Shown: positions 1 to 10,200, counted from the stretch's first letter. The stretch is DNA of 64,000 nt from Bradyrhizobium sp. WSM471 (GCF_000244915.1 NZ_CM001442.1:7018012-7082011); one strand, 5' to 3'. The notes: generated by a model not told the origin, from the sequence alone. Program-made: numbers and translations.

Positions 1-1
1 G

Positions 2-838
2 GAAGGGCTTGCGCGGGAGGGCCGGCGCACCGCCGCCAACAGCGGCGAAAGCGCGCTGTCTTCGTTCCGACCCGCATTCACGCCGCGCCCGGCAAGCTGG
101 GACTGGCGGGCGTCGCCATCCGCCCCGGTGGCGCCGATGCCATCATTCGAAGGCTCCGCTGCGCCCGCCTTCGCCGAGCGCGCACAGTCCGCGTTCGACG
201 TCGGCGCGCCCAGTGCGGACGTGCGGATCGAGAGCCAGCCCGTCGGCGACCTGGTCGACCGTCCGCTCGGCGCGGCACGCACCCAGATCCACGAGACCTA
301 TATCGTCTCGCAGACCCGCGACGGCTTGATCATCGTCGACCAGCATGCCGCGCATGAACGCATCGTCTACGAGCGGCTGAAGGCCTCGCTGGCTGCCAAC
401 GGCGTGCAGCGGCAGATCCTGCTGATCCCCGAGATCGTCGATATGGACGAGGCCACGGTGGAGCGCCTGCTCGAGCGCAGCGAGGAGCTGGCGTCGTTTG
501 GCCTTGCGATCGAGTCCTTCGGCCCCGGCGCGGTCGCGGTGCGCGAGACGCCGTCGCTGCTGGGCAAGGCCGACGCCGGCGGGCTGTTGCGCGATCTTTC
601 CGAGCACATGGCCGAGTGGGACGAGGCGCTGCCGCTGGAGCGCCGCCTGATGCACGTCGCCGCCACCATGGCCTGCCACGGCTCGGTGCGCGCCGGCCGA
701 AGGCTGCGGCCGGAGGAGATGAACGCCCTGCTCCGCGAGATGGAGGACACCCCGAACTCCGGCCAGTGCAATCACGGCCGCCCGACCTATGTCGAGCTGA
801 AGCTGAGCGACGTGGAGAAGCTGTTCGGGCGGAGGTGA
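2..838 (+). CDS. mutL: DNA mismatch repair protein MutL, C-terminal part (5' end outside window)
   Basis: The reading frame is open from the first bases of the window, so the N-terminal ATPase and transducer domains lie outside. What remains is a low-complexity linker followed by the MutL C-terminal dimerisation domain. It contains [12 protein letters not shown], matching the DQHA(x)2E(x)4E metal-binding motif of endonuclease-competent MutL, and near the end [11 protein letters not shown], the counterpart of the C-terminal C-P-H-G-R-P zinc motif. MutL couples MutS mismatch recognition to strand incision. The endonuclease motif fits a lineage without MutH. A palindromic repeat follows directly after the stop. 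Confidence 0.95.
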   Translation, partial: EGLAREGRRTAANSGESALSSFRPAFTPRPASWDWRASPSAPVAPMPSFEGSAAPAFAERAQSAFDVGAPSADVRIESQPVGDLVDRPLGAARTQIHETYIVSQTRDGLIIVDQHAAHERIVYERLKASLAANGVQRQILLIPEIVDMDEATVERLLERSEELASFGLAIESFGPGAVAVRETPSLLGKADAGGLLRDLSEHMAEWDEALPLERRLMHVAATMACHGSVRAGRRLRPEEMNALLREMEDTPNSGQCNHGRPTYVELKLSDVEKLFGRR

Positions 839-842
839 CAGT

Positions 843-939
843 GCCGTAGGGTGGGCAAAGGCGCGCAGCAACGTGCCCACCATCTATCCACGATCCCAAC
901 AGAGTTGGTGGGCACGCTTCGCTTTGCCCACCCTACGGC
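843..939. repeat. Palindromic repeat, GTAGGGTGGGCAAAG family
   Basis: Perfect 18-bp terminal arms (843-860 and 922-939) read GCCGTAGGGTGGGCAAAG and its reverse complement, with inner arms around GTGCCCACC and GGTGGGCAC. It fills the gap between the convergent mutL and rsmD. A second copy sits at 63664-63703 next to a REP-associated transposase fragment. Confidence 0.9.
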
Positions 940-946
940 AGCGAGA

Positions 947-1501
947 CTACGGCCGCCTCAAAAACACGAACTCCGTGTCGTCATAAGCGCGCCGCTCCAA
1001 TTCCTCGAAGCCTTCCGGCGTGACGAATTGCGCAGCCTTCGCCTCTTCCACCACGAGCAGCGCGCCCGGCGTCAGCCAGCTGCCGTCGCGCAAGCTCGCG
1101 AGCGCCTTCTCCGCAAACCCCTTGCCATAGGGCGGATCGAGGAACACCAGCGAGAAAGGCTCGACCGGATGGGCAGGGCCGAGATCGGTGGCATCACGAC
1201 GATAGACTTTTGTCACGCCGCCCAGGCCCAGCGTCTCGACATTATTCCGCAGCAGGGCGCGCGCTTCCGCGCAGTTGTCGACGAACAGCACGAATTTCGC
1301 GCCGCGAGACGACGCCTCGATGCCGAGCGCGCCGGTGCCGGCGAAGAGATCGAGCACGCGCGCATCCGCAATCGGATCGTCATAGGCGTGCACGAGGATG
1401 TTGAACACGGACTCGCGCAGGCGGTCCGCCGTGGGGCGGATGTCGCGCGAGGACGGTGAGGCCAGATTGCGCCCCTTCAATCGACCGCCGACGACGCGCA
1501 A
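947..1501 (-). CDS. rsmD: 16S rRNA (guanine(966)-N(2))-methyltransferase RsmD
   Basis: A 184-residue SAM-dependent methyltransferase of normal length for RsmD, which methylates G966 of 16S rRNA in the 30S subunit. The start MRVVGGRLKGRNLASP is the typical RsmD opening. The SAM-binding loop is DLFAGTGALGIEA near residue 50 and the catalytic DPPY tetrad lies in LVFLDPPYGKGF near residue 120. The gene starts 2 nt after the stop of the upstream pseudouridine synthase on the same strand, so the two rRNA-modification genes are probably cotranscribed. Confidence 0.95.
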   Translation of the reverse strand: MRVVGGRLKGRNLASPSSRDIRPTADRLRESVFNILVHAYDDPIADARVLDLFAGTGALGIEASSRGAKFVLFVDNCAEARALLRNNVETLGLGGVTKVYRRDATDLGPAHPVEPFSLVFLDPPYGKGFAEKALASLRDGSWLTPGALLVVEEAKAAQFVTPEGFEELERRAYDDTEFVFLRRP

Positions 1502-1503
1502 CG

Positions 1504-3672
1504 TCAGTCCTCCTTCGGCGCCAGATCGCGCTTGCCGTGATAGCCGCGCTTGGGACGGCGCGGCGGACCGTAGCCGCTCGCCTCAGCCTCGTTACGCTCG
1601 CGCGCTTCCTCGCTGCCGGTGCGTTGCACCAGTACGCGACGGCCCTTGCGGTCATTGATCACGCCGCGCTTGCTCGCCGGCTTCTTCTCGCGCGGCGCGT
1701 CGTCCCCCTCATGCGAGGCCGATTTCTGCGGCACGTCGAACTGCGCGCCCGATTTCTCGATGATCTTTTCGCCGAGCTGGTCGCGCAGCACGCGGGACTT
1801 GATCTCCTCGACCTGACCTTCGGGGACCTCGCCGAGCTGGAACGGGCCGTAGGACACCCGGATCAGCCGGTTCACCTCGAGTCCGAGATGGGCGCAGACG
1901 TTGCGCACTTCGCGGTTCTTGCCCTCCCGAATCGCGAACACCAGCCAGACATTGGCGCCCTGGTCACGCTCCAGCGTGGCGTCGATCGGACCATATTTGA
2001 CGCCCTCGATCTCGATACCATTCTTCAGCTCGTCGAGCTGCGCCTGCGTGACCTCGCCATGGGCGCGGACACGGTAGCGGCGCAGCCAGCCGGTGTCCGG
2101 CAGCTCGAGCGTGCGCGCGAGCCCGCCATCATTGGTGAGCAGCAGCAGGCCTTCGGTGTTGAAGTCGAGCCGGCCGATCGAGATCAGCCGCGGCAGGCCT
2201 TCGGGCAGATTGTCGAACACGGTCGGACGCCCCTCGGGATCGTCATGCGTCGTCATCAGACCGCGCGGCTTGTGATAGAGGAACAGCCGCGTGCGCTCGC
2301 GCTCCGGCAACGGCTTGCCGTCGATGGTGACGACATCGTTCGAGGTGATGTCGAGCGCCGGCGAATTGATCACCCGGCCGTTGACGCTGACGCGGCCCTG
2401 CGTGACCATCTCCTCGGCATCGCGGCGCGAGGCGAGGCCCGCGCGCGACAGCACCTTGGCGATACGCTCGCCGGCTTTCTTCGGCTTGACCTCTTCCTCG
2501 CGGCGCGGCCGCCGCTCGGAATCACGATCGCGCTCGCGATAAGCGCCGCGGCCACCGAAGGCCGGACGCTTCTCGAAGATCCTGCTGTCATCCTCGTTTT
2601 CGCGGCGTGGACGATCACCGGAGCGAGCTTCGCTGCGGGGATGCTCGTGCCAGTCGGAGCGGCCCTCGGAGCGCTCGCGCGGACGATCGAATTTCGGGCG
2701 GTCGCCGCCGCGATCGAACCTCGGACGATCATCGCGTGGACGATCGAACTTGGGCCGATCGAATTTGGGCCGCTCGCGGAACGGACGATCACCCGATGGA
2801 CGATCGTCGCGCGAACGCGAAAAGCGCGGACGGTCTTCGCCGCCGCCTTGCCGATCCTCACGCTTCTGCCAGGGCTTGTCCTGACCGCGGTCGCTGCCGC
2901 CAAAATCCTTGCGCGGACCCTTGCTGAAGTCCTTGCGCGGCGGCCGGTCGCCGCGCGGAGCCGCATCGCGCTTCTGCCAGGGATTTGAATCGCTGCGCTC
3001 GCTGCGATTGCGGTCCGGTGCGCCGCGCGAAAACTTCCGCTCGCCGTCGAACTTGCGTTCCGGACGGTCGCCACGCGGCGCGTAAGCTCGCTTGTCGCCA
3101 AACTTCGCGTCACCGGTTCGGCCGGCCGGACGGGACTCGTCGCGATCCCTGCGCGGCGGACGGTCATCACGCCCATAGGACGGGCGATCACCGCGCGGCT
3201 TGAACGGCCGCTTCTCGCCATCGCGCGAGGAGCGATCAGAAAATGGGCGGTCGCCACGCGGCTTGAACGGCCGCTTCTCGCCGTCGCGCGACGGACGATC
3301 GGAAAACGGACGGTCTTCACGCGGCTTGAAGGGCCGATCGCCACGCGGCTTGAAGCTGCGCTCGCCACGATCCTCGCCGCGCGGCCGGTCTTCGCGCGGC
3401 CGGTCTTGGCGCGGCCGGTCTTCGCGATTGAACTTCGGGCGGTCGCTGAAGTCGCGGCGGGGCGCATCACCCTCCTCGCGGCGGCGGACCGGACGGCTGT
3501 CGCGGTCGCCTCGGGGCGGGCGGGCATCGCCCTTGCCCTCGAAGCCGCGCTTGGCGAACTTCTTGCCGGGCCCGCGGGGCTTGCCGGAGCGGCCCTTGGC
3601 CGGGCCGCCCTTGGCCGGGCCGCGATCACGCCGGCCGCGGGAATCGTTGTCTTTGTCGCTGTCGCGAGGCAT
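1504..3672 (-). CDS. RluB/RsuA-family pseudouridine synthase with a ~400-residue Arg/Asp-rich N-terminal extension
   Basis: The C-terminal part is a complete RsuA/RluB-type synthase: an S4 RNA-binding domain (GERIAKVLSRAGLASRRDAE, near residue 400) and a catalytic domain with GRLDFNTEGLLLLTNDG, whose Asp at about residue 503 is the catalytic residue. Such enzymes isomerise uridine in rRNA (RluB: U2605 of 23S). The first ~390 residues are low complexity, rich in R, D, G, K, P and S, with repeated KRPFKPRGDRPFSDR blocks, and are probably disordered and RNA-binding. The C-terminal tail is also basic. ATG at 3672 was chosen; an in-frame GTG at 3684 would add four residues. The exact RluB assignment is inferred. 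Confidence 0.88.
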   Translation of the reverse strand: MPRDSDKDNDSRGRRDRGPAKGGPAKGRSGKPRGPGKKFAKRGFEGKGDARPPRGDRDSRPVRRREEGDAPRRDFSDRPKFNREDRPRQDRPREDRPRGEDRGERSFKPRGDRPFKPREDRPFSDRPSRDGEKRPFKPRGDRPFSDRSSRDGEKRPFKPRGDRPSYGRDDRPPRRDRDESRPAGRTGDAKFGDKRAYAPRGDRPERKFDGERKFSRGAPDRNRSERSDSNPWQKRDAAPRGDRPPRKDFSKGPRKDFGGSDRGQDKPWQKREDRQGGGEDRPRFSRSRDDRPSGDRPFRERPKFDRPKFDRPRDDRPRFDRGGDRPKFDRPRERSEGRSDWHEHPRSEARSGDRPRRENEDDSRIFEKRPAFGGRGAYRERDRDSERRPRREEEVKPKKAGERIAKVLSRAGLASRRDAEEMVTQGRVSVNGRVINSPALDITSNDVVTIDGKPLPERERTRLFLYHKPRGLMTTHDDPEGRPTVFDNLPEGLPRLISIGRLDFNTEGLLLLTNDGGLARTLELPDTGWLRRYRVRAHGEVTQAQLDELKNGIEIEGVKYGPIDATLERDQGANVWLVFAIREGKNREVRNVCAHLGLEVNRLIRVSYGPFQLGEVPEGQVEEIKSRVLRDQLGEKIIEKSGAQFDVPQKSASHEGDDAPREKKPASKRGVINDRKGRRVLVQRTGSEEARERNEAEASGYGPPRRPKRGYHGKRDLAPKED
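3190..3345 (-). repeat. In-frame tandem repeat in the pseudouridine synthase leader
   Basis: The coding sequence for the block FSDR(P/S)SRDGEKRPFKPRGDRP is present as two near-identical units of about 63 bp, with shorter degenerate units on either side. The repeats keep the reading frame, so unit number could vary between strains without breaking the enzyme. Confidence 0.7.
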
Positions 3673-3791
3673 GAATAATCTCACTCAGGGGGTGGCCAGA
3701 AAGCATTGTGCGCGCTCGTCTCGAGCCGCATGCTCAGGCAAATTCGGTAAGCACTTCTGCTGAAGGCGCAGCTACTAGCAGGTTTCTGGCG

Positions 3792-4250
3792 ATGATACGA
3801 GGCTTGAAAGCCCCCTCTTTCATGGATTTGGCGCTCAAAACGGCCGAAAACGCCGGAAAGGCGGGCGAAGTTCCGATCGGATGCGTCGTGGTCCGCAATT
3901 ACGAGGTGATCGCCACCGCGGCGAACCGGACGTTAACCGATTACGACCCCACAGCGCATGCCGAGATCGTTGCGCTGCGCGAGGCGGCCAAAAAAATCGG
4001 CAGCGAGCGCCTGGTCGACTGCGACCTCTACGTGACGCTGGAGCCCTGCACCATGTGTGCGGGCGCGATCTCGTTTGCAAGGGTGAGGCGCCTGTATTAC
4101 GGCGCCGCCGACCCCAAGGGCGGCGCGGTTGAATCAGGCGTGCGGTTCTTCACCTCGCCGACCTGCCATCACGTGCCGGATGTCTATTCCGGGGTCGGCG
4201 AAAGCGAGGCGGCGCGGCTGCTCAAGGACTTCTTCCGGGAGCGGCGCTGA
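3792..4250 (+). CDS. tadA: tRNA-specific adenosine deaminase TadA
   Basis: TadA deaminates adenosine 34 to inosine in tRNA-Arg(ACG). The zinc and catalytic motifs are intact: HAE in PTAHAEIVALREA (zinc-binding His and proton-shuttling Glu) and PCTMCAGAI (two zinc Cys). About 152 residues, usual for the family. ATG at 3792 gives MIRGLKAPSFMDLALK; ATG at 3822 (MDLALK) is also possible, while the frame upstream of 3792 does not look like TadA. It is divergent from the pseudouridine synthase. Confidence 0.93.
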   Translation: MIRGLKAPSFMDLALKTAENAGKAGEVPIGCVVVRNYEVIATAANRTLTDYDPTAHAEIVALREAAKKIGSERLVDCDLYVTLEPCTMCAGAISFARVRRLYYGAADPKGGAVESGVRFFTSPTCHHVPDVYSGVGESEAARLLKDFFRERR

Positions 4251-4266
4251 TTGCTCCACACTCCGC

Positions 4267-4370
4267 TGTCATGCCCCGGCTTGACCGGGGCATCCAGTAC
4301 GCCGAGGCCTGCCAACTCAATCATGACCGTCTCGGCGTACTGGATCGCCCGGTCAAGCCGGGCGATGACA
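4267..4370. repeat. Palindromic repeat with 40-bp arms
   Basis: Arms 4267-4306 and 4331-4370 are near-perfect reverse complements (TGTCATGCCCCGGCTTGACC type) around a 24-nt loop. It separates the convergent tadA and hydrolase genes and could fold into a strong hairpin on either transcript. Confidence 0.9.
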
Positions 4371-4396
4371 GTTGAGTGTGTGGCGAACAGCGTGGC

Positions 4397-5299
4397 CTAG
4401 ACCGAGAAGAACGCGCGCAGCGCTTTTGCGGTGACGTCGGGGTTCTCCTCGGTGAGGAAGTGGCCGGAGTCCACGGGCTGGCCCACGACGTTGGTCGCCC
4501 ATTGCTTCCAGATGTCGAGCGGGGTGGCGGCGGCTTGCGCGATGCCGGCATTGCCCCACAGCGCCAGCATCGGAATGGTGATCTTGTTGCCGGCCTCGAA
4601 ATCGGCCTTGTCGAGATCGTAGTCGACATAGGCGCCGGCGCGGTAATCCTCGCACATCGCGTGGACGCGGGCGGGATCGCGGAACGGGGCGATGTAGTGT
4701 TCGAGCGCGCGCGCGTCGATGGCGTCCAGCGTCTTCGATTTGGTCTGGCTCGCCATCTTGAAGCGCAGGAAGAACTCGCCGTTGCTCGCAATCAGCGTCT
4801 CCGGCAACGGCGCGGGCTGCGCCAGAAAAGTCCAGTGATAGATCTTCAGCGCGTAGGCGCGGTTCATCCGCTCCCAGTAACTATAGGTCGGCAGGATATC
4901 GAGCACCGCAAGCTTCGACAGCCGGCCGGGATGATCGAGCGCCAGGCGATAGGAGACGCGGCCGCCGCGATCGTGGCCGGCGAGCGCGAAGTGCACGTGG
5001 CCGAGTTGCTCCATCGCCTCGACCATCGCCTTCGCCATTGCGCGCTTGCTGTAGGGCATGTGCAGCGCATCGCTCTCGGGCATGTCGGACCAGCCATAGC
5101 CGGGCAGGTCGGCGATGATCAGCGTGAACCGGTCGGCCAGCTGCGGCGCGACGCGGTGCCACATCACGTTGGTCTCGGAGAAGCCGTGCAGCAGCAACAG
5201 CGGCGGTCCCTTGCCGCCGACGCGGGCGAAGATGCGGCCGAACGAGGTGTTGATCCATTCGGAGGCGAAGCCGGGATAGAGGTCGGCGAGATCGGACAT
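4397..5299 (-). CDS. Alpha/beta-hydrolase resembling fluoroacetate dehalogenase
   Basis: About 300 residues, aligning by eye along its whole length with the structurally studied Rhodopseudomonas palustris fluoroacetate dehalogenase (as I recall its sequence). Every residue described for that enzyme is present at a constant spacing. Counted from the ATG at 5308: nucleophile D113 in AGHDRGGR, carboxylate-binding R114 and R117, D137 in AVLDILPT, H283 in DSGHFL, and fluoride-pocket H158, W159 and Y222. The likely product hydrolyses haloacetates to glycolate, a substrate of the glc operon elsewhere in this window. Start 5299 ([11 protein letters not shown]) was chosen for its AAGGA ribosome site and match to the family N-terminus. 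Substrate is inferred. Confidence 0.88.
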   Translation of the reverse strand: MSDLADLYPGFASEWINTSFGRIFARVGGKGPPLLLLHGFSETNVMWHRVAPQLADRFTLIIADLPGYGWSDMPESDALHMPYSKRAMAKAMVEAMEQLGHVHFALAGHDRGGRVSYRLALDHPGRLSKLAVLDILPTYSYWERMNRAYALKIYHWTFLAQPAPLPETLIASNGEFFLRFKMASQTKSKTLDAIDARALEHYIAPFRDPARVHAMCEDYRAGAYVDYDLDKADFEAGNKITIPMLALWGNAGIAQAAATPLDIWKQWATNVVGQPVDSGHFLTEENPDVTAKALRAFFSV

Positions 5300-5366
5300 C
5301 TTCTGCATCCTTATCTGTCAGCGCGGGATCTGCTCGGTCTTGAGGTGCCCCAAAACAAAAAGTCGA

Positions 5367-5388
5367 AAAACAACCCCATGCACAGTAG
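5367..5388 (+). repeat. Dispersed short motif, AAAACAACCCCATGCACAGTAG
   Basis: A 22-bp stretch in the gap upstream of the hydrolase that recurs with one change at 56856-56877, upstream of an amidohydrolase. Both copies are intergenic. Function unknown. Confidence 0.7.
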
Positions 5389-5468
5389 CTAAGTTCAACT
5401 GGCGCCTACATAATTTCGAAGTGCCGACGGGCAGGACCGAAATTGCGCGGGCGCGCGAAAAAAGCCTG

Positions 5469-6752
5469 TCAGCCCTTGGCCTTCTCGGCGTCCACCGCCT
5501 GCCAGCCGATGTCGCGGCGGCAGAAACCTTCCGGCCAGTTGATGCGGTCGACGGCCTGGTAAGCGCGCACCTGCGCTTCCGTCACGGTCTTGCCGAGCGC
5601 GCAGACATTGAGCACGCGGCCGCCATTGGCGAGGATGGCGCCGTCCTTCTCGACCGTGCCGGCGTGGAAGATCTCGGCGGTCTCGACCTTCGCCGCGTCG
5701 TCGAGCCCCTCGATCCGCGTGCCTTTCTGATAGTCGCCGGGATAGCCCTTCGCCGCCATCACCACCGTGAGCGCGGCCTCCGGATGCCAGCGCAGGTCAA
5801 AATTCTTCAGCTGCCCGTCGCAGGCGGCGAGGAAGGCCGGCACGATGTCCGACATCATCCTGAGCATCAGCACCTGGCACTCGGGATCGCCGAAGCGCAC
5901 GTTGAACTCGAACAGTTTCGGGCCCTGCGTCGTCAGCATGATGCCGGCGTAGAGGATGCCGCGAAACGGCGTGCCGCGCTGCTTCATGCCTGATACCGTA
6001 GGCCTGACGATCTTGGCCATGATCGCGTCATGGATCGCCGGCGTCACCAGCGGCGTCGGCGAATAGGCGCCCATGCCGCCGGTGTTCGGGCCGACGTCAT
6101 GGTCGAACACGCGCTTGTGGTCCTGCGCGGACGCCAGCGGAATGGCGGTCTCGCCGTCGCACAGCGCGAAGAAGCTGATCTCGCGGCCCGGCAAAAACTC
6201 CTCGATGACGACCTCGGCGCCGGCCTCGCCAAAGGCGCCCTCGAACATCATGGCGATGGCGTCCTCCGCCTCGCGCACCGACTTGGCGACGACGACGCCC
6301 TTGCCGGCGGCAAGACCGTCGGCCTTGACCACGATCGGCGCGCCCTGGCTCTGGACGTAAGCACGCGCATCGGCGGCGTTGGTGAATCGCTTGTAGGCGC
6401 CGGTCGGAATGCCGAATTCGGTGCACAGCGCCTTGGTAAAGCCCTTCGAGCTTTCGAGCTGGGCGGGGATCCTGTCCGGCCCGAACGCCTTGATGCCGGC
6501 GGCGGTGAGGTCATCGACGATGCCGGCGGCCAGCGGCGTCTCCGGGCCGACCACCACGAGCTCGACCGCATTCGTCTTGCAGAAGGCGATCACGGCGGCA
6601 TGGTCGGTAACGTCGAGCGCCACGCATTCCGCCTCGCGCGCGATCCCGGCATTGCCCGGCGCGCACCAGAATTTGGTCACCAGGGGAGAGGCTGCGATCT
6701 TCCACGCCAGAGCATGTTCGCGGCCGCCGGAACCAAGGAGGAGAATGTGCAT
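5469..6752 (-). CDS. purD: Phosphoribosylamine--glycine ligase (GAR synthetase) PurD
   Basis: 427 residues, full length. It catalyses ATP-dependent ligation of glycine to 5-phosphoribosylamine in purine synthesis. The N-terminus [18 protein letters not shown] is diagnostic. ATP-grasp motifs include [16 protein letters not shown] and the signature [15 protein letters not shown], with FNVRFGDPE near residue 290. ATG at 6752 starts exactly at the canonical N-terminus; the frame upstream is not PurD-like. Monocistronic here. Confidence 0.97.
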   Translation of the reverse strand: MHILLLGSGGREHALAWKIAASPLVTKFWCAPGNAGIAREAECVALDVTDHAAVIAFCKTNAVELVVVGPETPLAAGIVDDLTAAGIKAFGPDRIPAQLESSKGFTKALCTEFGIPTGAYKRFTNAADARAYVQSQGAPIVVKADGLAAGKGVVVAKSVREAEDAIAMMFEGAFGEAGAEVVIEEFLPGREISFFALCDGETAIPLASAQDHKRVFDHDVGPNTGGMGAYSPTPLVTPAIHDAIMAKIVRPTVSGMKQRGTPFRGILYAGIMLTTQGPKLFEFNVRFGDPECQVLMLRMMSDIVPAFLAACDGQLKNFDLRWHPEAALTVVMAAKGYPGDYQKGTRIEGLDDAAKVETAEIFHAGTVEKDGAILANGGRVLNVCALGKTVTEAQVRAYQAVDRINWPEGFCRRDIGWQAVDAEKAKG

Positions 6753-6949
6753 AAGGGGCTCGGGGATGAGGGGGTTTGGATGGCGCCGAGGTCGCATAAA
6801 TCGGGGCGGGTGTGAAGGGGGAGGAGGGTGAGCTTCTCAACCATGCTAGACTGGCGAAGCCCCATGTCCGCAATCATATCCCCTCCCTTGGAGAGGGCGT
6901 TTCGTAATAGCTTGCGCTGTGCTTTGATGGTCCGCATGCATCCTGTGGC
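6753..6949. other. Non-coding stretch between purD and the intron/tRNA remnant
   Basis: No convincing gene. I searched it for the missing 5' half of tRNA-Leu (an acceptor strand such as GCGGGCG followed by a D-arm) and for the 5' domain of the group I intron, and found no clear match. It presumably carries the purD promoter on the minus strand and the left edge of the accessory patch. Confidence 0.5.
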
Positions 6950-6954
6950 GAACT

Positions 6955-7057
6955 CAGAGGACTAGACGGGCAGCACCTACAGCGGAAAGCGCCAAGGTGA
7001 AGGGATAGTCCTGACCACGAACGCCGGATGAGCGGCGGCGAAAGCGGAAGTGGTGAG
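6955..7057 (+). ncRNA. Truncated group I intron, 3' domain only (P7-P8-P9)
   Basis: The 3' catalytic-core elements resemble those of the Azoarcus-type group I introns of bacterial tRNA genes. The R element GACTAGACGG (6960-6969) and S element ATAGTCC (7005-7011) pair as P7 (GACTA/TAGTC). CACCT (6974-6978) pairs with AGGTG (6995-6999) as P8. ACCAC (7014-7018) pairs with GTGGT (7050-7054) as P9. The terminal G before the 3' splice site is 7057. The 5' domain (P1-P6) is not recognisable upstream, so this is probably a non-functional remnant. Confidence 0.78.
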
Positions 7058-7111
7058 AAAATCCGTGGGGCCGAAAGGCCTGTTCCCGTTCGAGTCCGGC
7101 CGCCCGCACCA
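7058..7111 (+). pseudogene. tRNA-Leu(UAA) 3' half (exon 2 of an intron-split tRNA gene)
   Basis: After the intron end the sequence reads AAAATCCGT, which is anticodon positions 35-36, the loop and the 3' anticodon stem of tRNA-Leu(UAA), the classic site of the group I intron. It is followed by a long variable arm (GGGGCC GAAA GGCC), a T-loop TTCGAGT (7089-7095), a 7-nt acceptor strand CGCCCGC, discriminator A and encoded CCA (7109-7111). Two of five T-stem pairs are broken and no 5' half is seen, so it is called a decayed fragment. Such fragments often mark integration sites. Confidence 0.7.
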
Positions 7112-7249
7112 ATTACCGATGGATATCAACAGCCTAGTGATTAACTTCAGGTTGTGAGACCCTTCGTCAAAAGATCAAATGGAGGAATCGTGAGCAGAAG
7201 GTCTCCCTCTCACGGGGGCCCATTCTCCTAGATCGGGAAGCTGCGCCCA

Positions 7250-10200
7250 ATGTCAGGATACTCGCCCACTCATATTGCTATTCCCAAGAACCACGCCGAT
7301 TTCGAGCGCAAATGCGTCATTCTCTTTGAGGAGCTTTTGCAAGACCCGACTGTCAAACGTTTAGGCCGCTCTGGCCAAAAACAATACGGCATCGATCTGC
7401 TTGGATACCGCAAAGCCGACACAAAGAAGCTCGTCGGAATTCAATGCAAGAAAAAGAAGCCGAACAGCAAGCTCACGACGACCGAGGTCCGAACCGAAGT
7501 ACGCAAGGCCCTAAAATACAATCCTCGTCTGACAGAATACATCATAGTAACGACCGCCGAAGACGACACCAATCTAGATCAGCTCGCAAGCCAGCTGACG
7601 AAACAGCAGCGGGACAAAGGCAGAAGAATAAAGATCCAGGTCTGGGGATGGGATACCCTTGAGGATCTGATTGACAGCCATCCAGGGGCAAAGGAAGCCT
7701 TTGATCCGGGCGCGAGCCCAGCGGTCAAAGAAATAAGGGGCAGACTCGACCACATCACAAAGAGACAGGCGCAACAGGCGACAACTGCGGACATTGCTGC
7801 ACTCAGTGACCAAGTGAGTAATGTCGTCGCGGCTGACAGCCTGCCACCAGCTGCAGCCGACCGAGAATTGGCACTGGAAGTTGAGAGGATCAACAAACGG
7901 CGCGGCTTTCTTGAAGCTAAGCCGCCCGAAGAATTCGCGGCCCTCGCCGATCGTATCCTCAAAGGTGACCTGCGGAGGGCCTCAGGAGGTTCGCAAGCGA
8001 GCGCGCTCGAACGCGCAGCACGCTCACACGTGGCGCCGGAAACGCTACGCTCTGCCAAATTCTTTCATGCGGAAGCGTTGAAGCGGGACTCGAAGCTCGA
8101 TACGTCACTCTATGACGCCCTTCTGCCGGCTGCCGAGGGAGATATCGATCAGACCTTACGTTTACTACGACGGCTCAGCTCCCCTGAGGCAAGAGGTGCG
8201 ATATTCCGGCACCTGATCCAAAAGGATGGAAAGGAGAAAGCTCTCGATTGGGTGAAAACGACTGGTATTGAGATCTTAGACTTAGATCCTCCAGGCGCCT
8301 TAAACCTATTGCTTCAAAGGATTGAGAATGGGGAATACGAAAATGCCCTCAAAGATGCGGAAACTCTGACTGACGCTCAGTTTGCGGCGCTACCTGCCTT
8401 GCGACTGGTGAAATCCGGCCTGCTACTTGCCTCATTGCTTCCCAAAGATCAAAAGAGCGTGCCCTTCCAGGGATTGCCGATCACGCCTCGTGTGCTCCAG
8501 TTCAATAGCTTAGGAACAACCCCCGCCAAACTTGGAAGAGCCCGCACCGAGCTGGAAGCAACCCTCCCGATCGTCTGCAGTTTGGCGCTTACGAAAGTCG
8601 CTCAGCTGCTAGAAGAGCAAATTCTGTGGCTGCGGCTTGAGGATCAAACGACACGAGAGTCCGCGAAGCGACAGATCGCAGATGAAATAAACGATGCCAA
8701 GCATACTCTGCGACGTGTTCGTTTGGCTCTTGCTTACGATGTTCCCTTCAACCGTGACGCACTCAAGCGCAAGCTCGAAGCAGACAGGAGAGTCGGCAAA
8801 TGGACTACAGAGGAGCAATTTGCAGCGTTTCTCCTAGCGTGGCACGGCAATAACCTAGGCGAGCTAGCAAATTTCTTTGACACTTACGGCGAAGAGCTCG
8901 CCAGTCAGGGTCAATTGGATCGGGCAAGTCTTCTCGGCATCGAAGTTGAAGCACTTAGCCGCGCCGGACGTTTTGAGGATGCCCGAAAAAGATTGGCATC
9001 AGGCCGCGGCACCATCATTGACGAAAAAACGGCCGTTCAGATGGAAGAGCTTATCGCTTCTCTTGAACAAGGGGACGAGGCCGAACGCCTCCGCAAGCTC
9101 TACGAAACCGACGCCGAGCTTCCGCACCTCCGCCTATTGATTGGCGCTTTGGTCAAGAAGGGGGACCACCGCCAGCTTTCGATCTATGCACCTAAACTGT
9201 TGAAGGAGAGTCAGAGGGTCGAAGATTACGATCTGTCGCAGAAGGCTCTCTATGCCAGCGGAAAGTACTCTGAGCTTATCGAACTCGCTACCGAATACCC
9301 GGAACTTCATAGACTAAGGGATGACTTCTTAGCGATGGAAGGATGGGCGCATTTCCATCTCGGTAAGGTCATGCAGGCTCGCACAATCGCCCGAACCCTA
9401 GTTGCGCGACGTGATGAGTCCAGTGACCGTGAACTCGACATAAACACCGCGATCGAGTCCGGGGATTGGAGTCATCTTCAGGCGATTGTCGCCAGGGAGG
9501 TCACGAGGCTCGACAAACTTGATGCCAAGGTCCTAATCCGGCTCGCGCGCATCGCCTTTGAAAGCGGGAGCCTCTACGTCGACAGATTTCGGGATGCTGC
9601 CATCGAGCGCGCTCCTGATTCCCCCGAGATCTTCCTAGCGGCCTATCATATGTCCCTTGAGAGAGGCGAAGAGTATCAAGAAAGCCGAGCTCATGAATGG
9701 TTCCAGAAGGCGGTAGTACTTTCCGGCACCGACGGGCCTGTTCAAACTGTCAAGCTTAAGGACGTCATCGACAGAACCAGCGGCTGGAATCAGAGAGTTG
9801 ATAATATCGATAGTATGCTCGCGGAGGTAAAGATACCGCTCTACCTCGCGGCCCGCGCCCTAAACCGTCAACCCCTAGACTTCTTTCTAGGAACGGCCAT
9901 TCGCAATTCTAGGTCCACTCAACCCGCTCAGCAATTTCCCGTACTCGCCTTCTCCGGCTCAAGACCGTTGTTCGACCTCAGCGGCGTGCGCAGATTGGCG
10001 CTCGACATAACTACGCTTCTTACGCTTGAATTCCTCGGACTGCTCCAAAAAACCATTGACGCCTTCGACCAAGTAATCATCTCTCCATCGACCCTAAGCT
10101 CCTTATTTGCGGACCGCCAATTTATCCGGTTTCAGCAGCCTTCTGAGGTGACGAAGGCCAAAGCGATAAAGAAGCTCCTGGGAAACGGCAAGCTATCCGT

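Noticed and set aside
1456..2988. 510-residue plus-strand frame opposite the pseudouridine synthase
   Set aside because: Repetitive composition mirrors the Arg/Asp-rich repeats of the real gene. No domain.
6955..7111. A tmRNA acceptor piece or a complete tRNA gene
   Set aside because: There is no tag-coding piece or SmpB gene, no 5' acceptor strand, and the pairing fits a group I intron 3' domain followed by a tRNA-Leu 3' exon better.
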